Source: Bifidobacteriaceae bacterium (GTDB taxonomy: Bacteria; Actinomycetota; Actinomycetes; Actinomycetales; WQXJ01). Taken from it: a stretch of DNA of 6,220 nucleotides. The notes below the pieces were generated by a model that was not told the origin of the DNA, made no database searches, and saw only the letters and a list, made by a program, of their open reading frames with translations. Location: contig JAISTN010000298.1 in NCBI GenBank assembly GCA_031272565.1, positions 1 through 6,220 on the forward strand, given 5' to 3'. Position numbers and translations under genes: made by a program. Shown piece by piece: positions 1 to 5,193 of the stretch (positions within the stretch are counted from its first letter, which is position 1; the number at the start of each line of letters is the position of its first letter).

Positions 1-2129
1 GGCGCCACCACCAGGAACGGCGGCTGGGGCTCGGTGGCGCGCTGGCGGGCCAGCAGAATCAGGGCCAGCGTCTGGACCGTCTTGCCCAGGCCCATGTCAT
101 CGGCCAAAATGCCGCCCAGGTGGTGCTCCCACAGGAAGGCCAGCCATTCGAAACCGCGCTGCTGATAGGGCCGCAAGGTGGCGGTCAGGCCGTCCGGTGG
201 CGGTAGGGGGGTGGGTGCGGCGCCATCGCCGGCCAGTTGGACCAGTTCGGCAATCGACTGGCGCCACTGTTCGGCCCCCTTGAACTGGTCTGCCAGGTCC
301 TCCAGTTCTTCCCACATGCCCGCCTGGAGGCGGCCCACACGCGGGCGGCCCGGCTTGTCGCTCAAGCGCGAAGCCTCGCCAATCAGCGCCCGCAGGCGGT
401 TCAACGCCGGGTGGTCCAACGGCAGGGCGGCGCCCTGGTCTGTCACCAGGTACTTGTCGCCGCGAGCCAGCGCTTCGAACAGGTCCCGGAAGGGCAGCTT
501 GACTGGCCCAAAGCGGACGGTGACGCGCAGGTCGAACCAGTCACCGGCGTCATCGCCAGAAGCCTCGACGGTCAGTTGGGGGACCTCTTGGCGGACCTTG
601 ATCTGGGGTGGGTTGCCCTCCATCCGGACGCCCTCCAAGGCCTCCAGGGCGGGCAGGGCTTCCAGCACAAACCGAGCCAGATCTGGGCCGTCGATGGCGT
701 CCACTTGGCCGGGCGGCAACAGGCCAGGCGGGGCAAAACAGCCGTGGACCTGGCGGATCGCCTCGACCTGGCGCAAAATGGCGTTCTCCCGCGGGTAGTC
801 CCGCCACACCAGCGGCTTGGGCGGCAGGCCGTAGCTGGGTAGGGGTTGGCGTTGGGTCCGGATTTCGGTGCAGGTCTCGCCATCCTTGGCGGGATAGGCC
901 CACTGCCAAGTCAGGCCCAACCAGGTGGGGACGGCGGTGGTCATGGTGCCCACCAGCGTGGGCTGTGGCGGGGCCGGCAGGCTGACGGAACCGTCCCGGC
1001 TGACCACCGTGAAGCCTTGCGCCAGGTAGTGGTAATGGTTGTCCCAGAAGTCTTCCTCGCCTGATTTGGGAATGGTCAGTGGCAGCAGGCGGTTCAGCTC
1101 ATCCAGGGCGGTGTCGGCTTCGCCTGGGCCCAGCGCGATGTGCCTGCCAACCTCGTCGCGGGTGACCACGGCCAGCCCCACCCGGCCAATTGCCAGTACG
1201 GTGGCGCCCCGGACCGGTTCGCCGTCCACCAGCGTGAACTGGCTCAGGCGCAGGCCTTCTTTGCCCCGCCCGATGTCGATCACGTGGCTCACCTGCCCCA
1301 CCAGGCTGACCGTGTCGCCGGCGTCCTCACCAACCAGTTGAATGCCCAGCTCGGCGCCGCTGGCCAGGTGTTGGAACAGCAGGTCCAGGTCGATCGAGTT
1401 GATGCTGAGCCAAGTGGAGGAGCCGGTGTAAAGGCCGGTGGCGTGGGCCAGGGTGCTGAACCAGCGGGCCTGGCGGGCGGTCAAACCCTCGATGGGTTGG
1501 CCAGACACCACCGTGTTCCAGTTCAGGCCGCGCAGCGCGATCCACCGGCCGCGTTTGCCCATGGTGACGGCCCGGGCTTCCAGCGCTGGTTGGTAGTACC
1601 AACTGCGGTGGGACGGCGTGGCATCGCGGTCCACCCCGCTGGCCCGGAACTGGAGAGCGACTGGTACTGGTTCGGTTGAGCCGCCAAAGCCGCCATAGTC
1701 GCCGTCACGGTTGGCCAGGTCGGTCAGGCGGTCCAGGTGCCTTTGCCAGCGCGGGACTGGCTCCACCCGGCCGCCGCCCAGTGCCATGGCGTTGGCCTGC
1801 AGCACCAGGGCGACGGCGTGTTTGCAGTCGATTCGCACCGGGCAGGTGCAGGCCGCCGCCACCGGTATCACCAAGCCGGCCGGGGCCTCCGCGCCTGGTT
1901 GGTTGGCGGCGGGCCGCCCCGCCGGGGACAGGAAGACCCGGCATTCGTAGGGATAGGTGCCGGTGCCCCGGATTTTGCCGTAGAGGCGGCGCTCAGCCGG
2001 GTCGTAGCTGATCGACTGGGCTAACACCCGGCCCTGGTGGAAGTACTGCTGGCCCCGCATGAAGGCGCCGGCCCCCACCAGCAGGTTGAGGGAGGCCGCG
2101 TCCACCACCGGGTATCCAACAAAGGGCAT
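1..2129 (-). CDS. SWIM zinc-finger SNF2-family helicase, N-terminal part (runs off the left edge)
   Basis: Seen: one open frame of 709 codons from ATG at 2129 to the left edge, with no stop. Residues 94-104 form a SWIM-type zinc site, Cys94-x-Cys96-x5-Cys102-x-His104. After a long region of about 540 residues that I cannot subdivide by eye, residues 652-662 ([11 protein letters not shown]) match the SNF2 helicase entry segment with Gln656. Residues 676-684 (ADDMGLGKT) are Walker A with Lys683. Known: bacterial SWIM-SNF2 proteins are about 1000-1100 residues long and are ATP-driven DNA translocases with poorly defined cellular roles; the region before the motor often matches a 'bacterial SNF2 helicase associated' domain. 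Inference: DEAH box, motif III and the second RecA lobe lie beyond the left edge. It follows the mazF-like gene by 120 bases on the same strand. The family call is firm; the start is less so, because the SD-like GGGAGG directly abuts the ATG. Confidence 0.9.
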   Translation of the reverse strand, partial: MPFVGYPVVDAASLNLLVGAGAFMRGQQYFHQGRVLAQSISYDPAERRLYGKIRGTGTYPYECRVFLSPAGRPAANQPGAEAPAGLVIPVAAACTCPVRIDCKHAVALVLQANAMALGGGRVEPVPRWQRHLDRLTDLANRDGDYGGFGGSTEPVPVALQFRASGVDRDATPSHRSWYYQPALEARAVTMGKRGRWIALRGLNWNTVVSGQPIEGLTARQARWFSTLAHATGLYTGSSTWLSINSIDLDLLFQHLASGAELGIQLVGEDAGDTVSLVGQVSHVIDIGRGKEGLRLSQFTLVDGEPVRGATVLAIGRVGLAVVTRDEVGRHIALGPGEADTALDELNRLLPLTIPKSGEEDFWDNHYHYLAQGFTVVSRDGSVSLPAPPQPTLVGTMTTAVPTWLGLTWQWAYPAKDGETCTEIRTQRQPLPSYGLPPKPLVWRDYPRENAILRQVEAIRQVHGCFAPPGLLPPGQVDAIDGPDLARFVLEALPALEALEGVRMEGNPPQIKVRQEVPQLTVEASGDDAGDWFDLRVTVRFGPVKLPFRDLFEALARGDKYLVTDQGAALPLDHPALNRLRALIGEASRLSDKPGRPRVGRLQAGMWEELEDLADQFKGAEQWRQSIAELVQLAGDGAAPTPLPPPDGLTATLRPYQQRGFEWLAFLWEHHLGGILADDMGLGKTVQTLALILLARQRATEPQPPFLVVA

Positions 2130-2141
2130 CCTCCCATTGTC
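2129..2141 (-). promoter_or_regulatory. Possible leaderless start of the helicase gene
   Basis: On the minus strand GACAAT (2141-2136) is followed by six bases, GGGAGG, and then the ATG at 2129. GACAAT matches the -10 consensus at four of six positions, including the A at -11 and the T at -7 if transcription began on the A of the ATG. GGGAGG resembles a Shine-Dalgarno sequence but has no spacer to the start codon, which is unsuitable for normal initiation. I see no convincing -35 element. A leaderless transcript explains the layout best, but this is inference. Confidence 0.3.
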
Positions 2142-2249
2142 GCCCCGGCGGTAGCCGCCGCGCCACTCGGCCGGTTCCCCCAAGAACCTACTCTGCCCGC
2201 CTGGGGCCCGCGGGCGACATCGGGCACTACGGCTGGACCCCCGGGGGTT
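2130..2249 (-). other. mazF-helicase intergenic spacer with GC-rich inverted repeats
   Basis: This 120-base gap has no gene I can support. It holds a perfect 12-base palindrome ACCCCCGGGGGT (2237-2248) starting next to the mazF stop, a 6-bp inverted repeat GCCCGC/GCGGGC with a 9-base loop (2195-2215), and a 5-bp inverted repeat GGTTC/GAACC with a 6-base loop (2173-2188). None is followed by a T tract on the minus strand, so a terminator role is only a possibility. The frame of the helicase is open right back to the mazF stop, with TTG at 2183 as the only obvious alternative helicase start. Confidence 0.4.
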
Positions 2250-2606
2250 TCAGGTCCGGGTGAAGTCGTTTAGCCAGCGCAGTGCTTCCGCCAGGCAGGC
2301 CGGGTCGGCCTGACCAATCGCCTTGGCAATGCGGCCGCGCGAGATGGTTCGCACCTGTTCGGTCATGACCCAAGACAGTTGCGGCAGCAACGTGGCCGGA
2401 CGGACGGCCACGTGATTGGCCCAGCCCCGCCCAGCGCTGGTCACCGGCATTACCATCACCAGGTCTGTGGCTGCGTCAAGGAATTCGTCGTTGGCCACCA
2501 CCAGTGCGGGGCGCCGGCCAGCCTGCTCTTTGCCCACCGACGGATCGAGCCAGGCCCAGACCAGCATGCCTTGGCGAATCACCAACTCGGCTGTGTCCGG
2601 GGTCAA
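2250..2606 (-). CDS. mazF: MazF/PemK-family toxin, mRNA endoribonuclease
   Basis: Known role: MazF-type toxins cut mRNA at short sequences and stop growth when their antitoxin is degraded. Seen, counting from the TTG start (118 residues): IRQGMLVWAWLDPSVG (10-25) is the first SH3-like strand and loop, GRRPALVV (30-37) carries the conserved Arg32, MPVTS (53-57) carries Thr56, and EQVRTISRGRI (83-93) matches the family's 'QVRTIS' motif. Arg32 and Thr56 correspond to the catalytic Arg/Thr pair of MazF, so the toxin looks intact. The TTG at 2606-2604 overlaps the antitoxin stop as TTGA, and TGA at 2621-2619 closes the frame upstream, so TTG is the earliest possible start. GTG at 2582 would give a protein beginning MIRQGMLVW, which resembles many family members; neither has a clear Shine-Dalgarno. 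The overlap points to translational coupling with the antitoxin. Confidence 0.88.
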   Translation of the reverse strand: MTPDTAELVIRQGMLVWAWLDPSVGKEQAGRRPALVVANDEFLDAATDLVMVMPVTSAGRGWANHVAVRPATLLPQLSWVMTEQVRTISRGRIAKAIGQADPACLAEALRWLNDFTRT

Positions 2607-2851
2607 GAGGTCAACCCATCAGCCAGTTCGGTGCGCTCCCAGGCCGCGTCCTCCAGACGCCACGCGGCCCGCTGCTCCGGACTACCGGAGGTGACTGATT
2701 CCCTAAATGCCGCCATGCGCTGCTTGTGTTCGTCCAGGTCGGCCAGATAGTCAAGGTATTCCGCCAGGGACCGGAACCGGCCCTTGGCGTTGCGCCGCAG
2801 GCGGTCCCTGACGGGACTGGGCACCTTGATGGTGGTAGGTGAAAACGTCAT
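2603..2851 (-). CDS. Antitoxin of the MazF-type toxin, ribbon-helix-helix-like
   Basis: An 82-residue protein directly upstream of, and overlapping by 4 bases, the MazF-type gene. Residues 6-18 (TTIKVPSPVRDRL) look like the beta-strand and first helix of a ribbon-helix-helix DNA-binding fold, and residues 28-46 (RSLAEYLDYLADLDEHKQR) like the second helix and its extension. The remainder (about 55-82) is charged and includes Trp64 and Trp71, suitable for an unfolded tail that binds and blocks the toxin. Inference from family behaviour: it neutralises the toxin and represses its own promoter. The frame is open upstream to an ATG at 3043, but that extension would run through the repeat and hairpin DNA and is unlike a ribbon-helix-helix N-terminus, so ATG at 2851 is preferred. 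The assignment rests mostly on position and fold pattern; the exact antitoxin family is uncertain. Confidence 0.8.
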   Translation of the reverse strand: MTFSPTTIKVPSPVRDRLRRNAKGRFRSLAEYLDYLADLDEHKQRMAAFRESVTSGSPEQRAAWRLEDAAWERTELADGLTS

Positions 2852-2863
2852 ACCAAGAGTATG
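2849..2863 (-). promoter_or_regulatory. Putative promoter/operator on the antitoxin start codon
   Basis: A perfect inverted repeat CATAC-N5-GTATG spans 2849-2863 and includes the antitoxin ATG. On the minus strand CATACT (2863-2858) matches the -10 consensus at four of six positions. The next six bases, CTTGGT, lead straight to the ATG, so transcription from the usual distance would begin on the start codon and give a leaderless mRNA. There is no Shine-Dalgarno sequence before this ATG. A weak -35 match, CTGGCA (2888-2883, 19-base spacing), falls on the edge of the 56-base repeat. Autorepression by the antitoxin at this site is inferred from how toxin-antitoxin modules usually work. Confidence 0.4.
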
Positions 2864-2881
2864 CCACTTTGGCCCAGACGC

Positions 2882-2937
2882 CTGCCAGGTGCCCGCCCGG
2901 GGCCAGCGAGCCCGCCCGGTCAGGGGCGCCAGAGCAC
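2882..2937. repeat. 56-base direct repeat, copy 1
   Basis: Identical at every position to 3046-3101 by direct reading. The copies start 164 bases apart and leave 108 bases of unlike sequence between them. This copy lies 30 bases upstream of the antitoxin start. Read on the minus strand it carries the last five hspR codons and stop (V L W R P stop at 2937-2920) plus 38 bases of hspR downstream DNA, but no intact gene precedes it. It also contains a shorter internal repeat, GCCCGCCCGG, at 2891-2900 and 2910-2919. Confidence 0.9.
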
Positions 2938-2957
2938 GGTGCTCAGGCACCTCTGGC
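2928..2957 (-). terminator. Hairpin at the repeat edge, possible terminator
   Basis: Inverted arms GCCAGAG (2928-2934) and CTCTGGC (2951-2957) give a 7-bp stem. Inside it GTGC (2939-2942) pairs with GCAC (2947-2950) around a TCAG tetraloop, with a four-base bulge (2935-2938) on one side. The left arm is part of repeat copy 1 and the right arm is unique sequence. An alternative fold pairs GAGCA with TGCTC across 2932-2944. No T tract follows on either strand, so termination is only a possibility; many actinobacterial terminators do lack one. Confidence 0.3.
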
Positions 2958-3006
2958 TGGGTGGGAGTCGCTGGTTCTGGGGGATGTGCCTGGCGAGGCG
3001 GAGGGA

Positions 3007-3033
3007 TGCCCGCTAGCTGGAAGCTAACGGGCA
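3007..3033 (-). terminator. Probable terminator hairpin of the dnaK operon
   Basis: Arms TGCCCG (3007-3012) and CGGGCA (3028-3033) pair over 6 bp. After one C/A mismatch, TAGCT (3014-3018) pairs with AGCTA (3022-3026) around a 3-base loop, giving an 11-bp stem with a single mismatch. It begins about 50 bases downstream of the hspR stop, where the heat-shock transcript is expected to end. On the minus strand it is followed by TCCCTCC rather than a T run, so it would be a U-poor terminator or a 3' end stabiliser. It is the strongest hairpin I see in the gap. Confidence 0.45.
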
Positions 3034-3045
3034 CTCGTGACAACG

Positions 3046-3101
3046 CTGCCAGGTGCCCGCCCGGGGCCAGCGAGCCCGCCCGGTCAGGGGCGCCAGAGCA
3101 C
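3046..3101. repeat. 56-base direct repeat, copy 2, overlapping the end of hspR
   Basis: Identical to 2882-2937. Bases 3084-3101 are the last five codons and stop of hspR (V L W R P stop). The remaining 38 bases lie just downstream of the gene. Because ALV(L/V)W(R/K)P-type endings are usual in actinobacterial HspR proteins, this looks like the original copy and 2882-2937 the duplicate. Confidence 0.9.
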
Positions 3102-3539
3102 TAAGGCCCGCCCCTCAGAAGAGGGCTGCCGGTTGGCGCGCTGGCCGCGGGCCAGCGAGACGGCATCGCCGGTGGAGGCGACGGCGAAGACGCGGTGGCC
3201 CGGGTAGGCGGCGGCCTTCAGGTTGTCCAACTGGGCGCGCAGTTCGCGGTTCTCGCGCTCCAGGTGCAGGATGCGTTTGATGCCGGCCAGGTTGATGCCC
3301 TCTTCGGTTGACAGGCGTTGGACCTCACGCAGTGTGGCCACGTCGCGCAGGGAGTAGCGCCGGCCGCGACCGGGCGTGCGGCCGGGCACCACCAGTCCCA
3401 GGCGGTCGTATTGGCGCAGGGTTTGCGGGTGCATCCCGGCCAACTCGGCGGCCTGCGAAATCAGGTACAGGGGCGTGTCCTCATCCCGCGGGCCGGCCAC
3501 GGCCGCCACCCGCACGTTGATCCGCAGCGCTGGGCTCAT
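3084..3539 (-). CDS. hspR: HspR, MerR-family heat-shock repressor
   Basis: Known role: HspR binds HAIR inverted repeats upstream of dnaK (and often clpB) and represses them, with DnaK as corepressor, so that chaperone shortage relieves repression. Seen in 151 residues: a MerR-type winged helix-turn-helix at about 23-92, with the hallmark AGMHPQTLRQYDRLGLV (34-50), the wing RGRRYS (58-63) and GINLAGIKRIL (81-91). A short coiled coil follows (about 92-110), then a variable segment and the conserved tail ALVLWRP (145-151). The ATG overlaps the dnaJ stop as ATGA, and a purine-rich AAGGCGGAG precedes it, so translation is probably coupled to dnaJ. It is the last gene of the operon. The 3' end lies inside a duplicated 56-base sequence, but the tail looks native. 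I found no HAIR sequence in the window, as expected if the promoter is upstream of dnaK. Confidence 0.96.
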   Translation of the reverse strand: MSPALRINVRVAAVAGPRDEDTPLYLISQAAELAGMHPQTLRQYDRLGLVVPGRTPGRGRRYSLRDVATLREVQRLSTEEGINLAGIKRILHLERENRELRAQLDNLKAAAYPGHRVFAVASTGDAVSLARGQRANRQPSSEGRALVLWRP

Positions 3540-4519
3540 TGCTCCGCCTTCGTTCTCAGTTCGGCTCTGGGGTCATCACCCTTGGTGGCTTCACGCAACG
3601 CCTCTAGGGCCTCTTTGGCGGCGCCGCTGACCTTTTGTGGCACGGCCACCTGCACGGTCACCAGCAGGTCGCCCGTGCCCTTGGCCGTCGCAACGCCCTT
3701 GCCCTTGACCCGCAACACTCTGCCCGATGGCGTCCCACCGGGCACCTTGACGGCCACCGTGCCGCCGTCCAACACCGGCACGTCGACCCGGGCGCCCAGC
3801 GCTGCTTCCGCGAAGGTCACTGGCACGGTTACCCGCAGGTTGTTGCCGTCCAGGGTGAAGACCGGGTGGGGCGGCACGTTGACCGTGATAATCAGGTCGC
3901 CGGGCGGCCCACCGGTGCCCGATGGCGACCCCTTGCCGGCCAGTTTGATCTTTTGGCCGTCGTGCACCCCGGGCGGGATGCGCACCGTCAGCGGCTTGCC
4001 ATCCAGGCTGAGCGACTGGGTGGAACCGGCTACCGCCTGGCGGAACGGCAACGTCACCTGGGCATGAATGTCGGAGCCCTTGACCGGCATGGGCGGCGCG
4101 CCGTAGCCATTGAAGCCGCCGCCACCGAACCCGCCCAACAGGTCCTCCAGGTTGATGCTGCCCGCCCCACCGCTGGTGGAGAACCGGACCCGGCGGCCAC
4201 CGCCGCCAAACATGCCGCTGAACAGGTCTTCGAAACCGCCCGCGCCGCCCGGGCCGGCGCCGGCGGAGAACCGCGCCCCGCCGGAGGCCATGGCGCGCAC
4301 GCCGTCATACTGTTTGCGCTCGTCCGGGTCCGACAGCACCGAGTAGGCCTCGCTGACTTCCTTGAAGCGTTCCTCGGCCGCCTTGTCGCCCGGGTTGGCG
4401 TCCGGGTGCAACTCCCGGGCCAGCTTGCGGTAGGCCTTCTTGATGGCGGTTTGATCGGCGTCCTTCGCCACGCCCAAGGTCTTATAGAAGTCCTTTTCGA
4501 ACCAGTCTTGACCGGCCAT
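3536..4519 (-). CDS. dnaJ: DnaJ-family (Hsp40) co-chaperone without a zinc finger
   Basis: Known role: J-proteins hand unfolded clients to DnaK and trigger its ATPase. Seen in 327 residues: J domain at about 10-75 with the catalytic HPD at 38-40 and YRKLARELHPD before it; a Gly/Phe-rich region at about 80-140 containing two similar blocks (FEDLFSGMFGGGG at 96-108 and LEDLLGGFGGGG at 124-135); then two beta-rich C-terminal client-binding domains (about 147-225 and 226-305) with IPPGVHDGQKIKL and VPGGTPSGRVLRVKGKG. There is no cysteine-rich CxxCxGxG domain, so it is a class II (DnaJB/CbpA-like) layout. It is also shorter than the roughly 375-400 residues of zinc-finger DnaJ. The ATG at 4519 is chosen over the TTG at 4522 because AGGAGG ends four bases before it. 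It overlaps the grpE stop by one base (TGATG). Confidence 0.95.
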   Translation of the reverse strand: MAGQDWFEKDFYKTLGVAKDADQTAIKKAYRKLARELHPDANPGDKAAEERFKEVSEAYSVLSDPDERKQYDGVRAMASGGARFSAGAGPGGAGGFEDLFSGMFGGGGRRVRFSTSGGAGSINLEDLLGGFGGGGFNGYGAPPMPVKGSDIHAQVTLPFRQAVAGSTQSLSLDGKPLTVRIPPGVHDGQKIKLAGKGSPSGTGGPPGDLIITVNVPPHPVFTLDGNNLRVTVPVTFAEAALGARVDVPVLDGGTVAVKVPGGTPSGRVLRVKGKGVATAKGTGDLLVTVQVAVPQKVSGAAKEALEALREATKGDDPRAELRTKAEQ

Positions 4520-5190
4520 CAACCCTCCTGGTCTTGGACCCCCACGCGGGCCGCCCGCAGCACCCGTTCACCCATCCGGTAGCCGGGTTGCAGGACGGCA
4601 AAGAGGGTGGGGCCGGTGGCCTCGGGGCTGGTCTGGTGCAGCAGGGCCTCATGAATCGCCGGGTCAAAGGCGTCCCCTGGGGTGCCGTAGCGTTCCAGGC
4701 CGTACTTGCCCAAGGCGGCCTCGAGTTTTTCCGCCACCGCCTTGAACGGTCCGTCCAGTTCGCCGGCGTCGCGCGCCGCCTGGATGTCGTCCAGCGTTGG
4801 GATCAGCGCGGTCAGCACCTCCGCCGTGGCGTTGTCACTGGCCAAGGCTCGGTCCCGGTCCACCCGCTTGCGGTAGTTGGCGTATTCGGCTGAGAGCCGT
4901 TGCAGATCCTCGGTTCGCACGGCCAGTTCTTCCCGGGCGGCGATCAGTTCCGCGGCGGCGATGACCTCGTCTTCCAGGGCTTGCGCCTCCGAGCCTGGGC
5001 CCGTGGCCGGAGTCACCAAGCTGGGGTCAGGTTGACCGGCCGCCTCACCGGCCGGCCCGCCGGTGGCCCGGGCCGTGCCGGTCACCGGATCGACCTTGCG
5101 GCGGTCCCGGATGACCGGCCCGGTGGGCGCCTGGCCTTCGGACTGCGCGGCCCCGCCGGCCGCCGGCATGTCACCATTCAGTTCCGCCAT
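4519..5190 (-). CDS. grpE: GrpE, nucleotide exchange factor of DnaK
   Basis: Known role: a dimer that opens the DnaK nucleotide pocket to release ADP, and often acts as a thermosensor. Seen in 223 residues: an unstructured Gly/Ala/Pro-rich N-terminus (1-65) that includes RDRRKVDPVTG (28-38), a segment typical of actinobacterial GrpE; a long coiled-coil helix (about 68-115) with EYANYRKRVDRD (102-113); the helical bundle with LIPTLDDIQAA (129-139); and the beta-wing that contacts DnaK, with FDPAIHEAL (175-183) and the GrpE signature VLQPGYRMGERVLRAARVGV (199-218). The ATG lies 3 bases after the dnaK stop, with only a weak AGG about eight bases upstream, so coupling to dnaK translation is likely. 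The gene is complete with no anomaly beyond the usual variable N-terminus. Confidence 0.97.
   Translation of the reverse strand: MAELNGDMPAAGGAAQSEGQAPTGPVIRDRRKVDPVTGTARATGGPAGEAAGQPDPSLVTPATGPGSEAQALEDEVIAAAELIAAREELAVRTEDLQRLSAEYANYRKRVDRDRALASDNATAEVLTALIPTLDDIQAARDAGELDGPFKAVAEKLEAALGKYGLERYGTPGDAFDPAIHEALLHQTSPEATGPTLFAVLQPGYRMGERVLRAARVGVQDQEG
4524..4529 (-). promoter_or_regulatory. Strong ribosome binding site of dnaJ
   Basis: AGGAGG on the minus strand, a perfect Shine-Dalgarno core, lies inside the last codons of grpE. Its four-base distance to ATG 4519, against one base to TTG 4522, decides the dnaJ start. It is the strongest ribosome binding site in the window; the other operon genes have weaker ones and probably rely on coupling. 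Confidence 0.75.
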
Positions 5191-5193
5191 GGG

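Noticed and set aside
237..842. 201-codon plus-strand frame opposite the helicase
   Set aside because: It overlaps the helicase reading frame, which has a recognisable SWIM site and Walker A; the plus-strand product resembles nothing I know.
2021..2227. 68-codon minus-strand frame between the toxin and the helicase
   Set aside because: It overlaps the N-terminal coding sequence of the helicase in another frame and shows no recognisable motif.
1..2606. Phage-defence island (for example a DISARM-like system) based on the SNF2 helicase and toxin
   Set aside because: No methyltransferase, phospholipase D or DUF1998-type partner is present, and SWIM-SNF2 helicases of this kind commonly occur alone in actinobacteria.
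2603..3043. Antitoxin extended to 146 residues from the ATG at 3043
   Set aside because: The extra 64 residues would be translated from the hairpin and repeat DNA and are Pro-rich; the ribbon-helix-helix-like fold starts right after the ATG at 2851.
2130..3083. HAIR operator (CTTGAGT-N7-ACTCAAG type) near hspR or the toxin-antitoxin genes
   Set aside because: I looked for it on both strands and saw no match; the operator is expected upstream of dnaK, outside the window.
2882..3101. CRISPR array or insertion-sequence ends
   Set aside because: There are only two repeat copies with one 108-base interval, no transposase and no terminal inverted repeats, so neither interpretation holds.
3318..4582. 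249- and 315-codon plus-strand frames opposite dnaJ and hspR
   Set aside because: Both are shadows of dnaJ/hspR codon structure; they show no domain and no plausible ribosome binding context.
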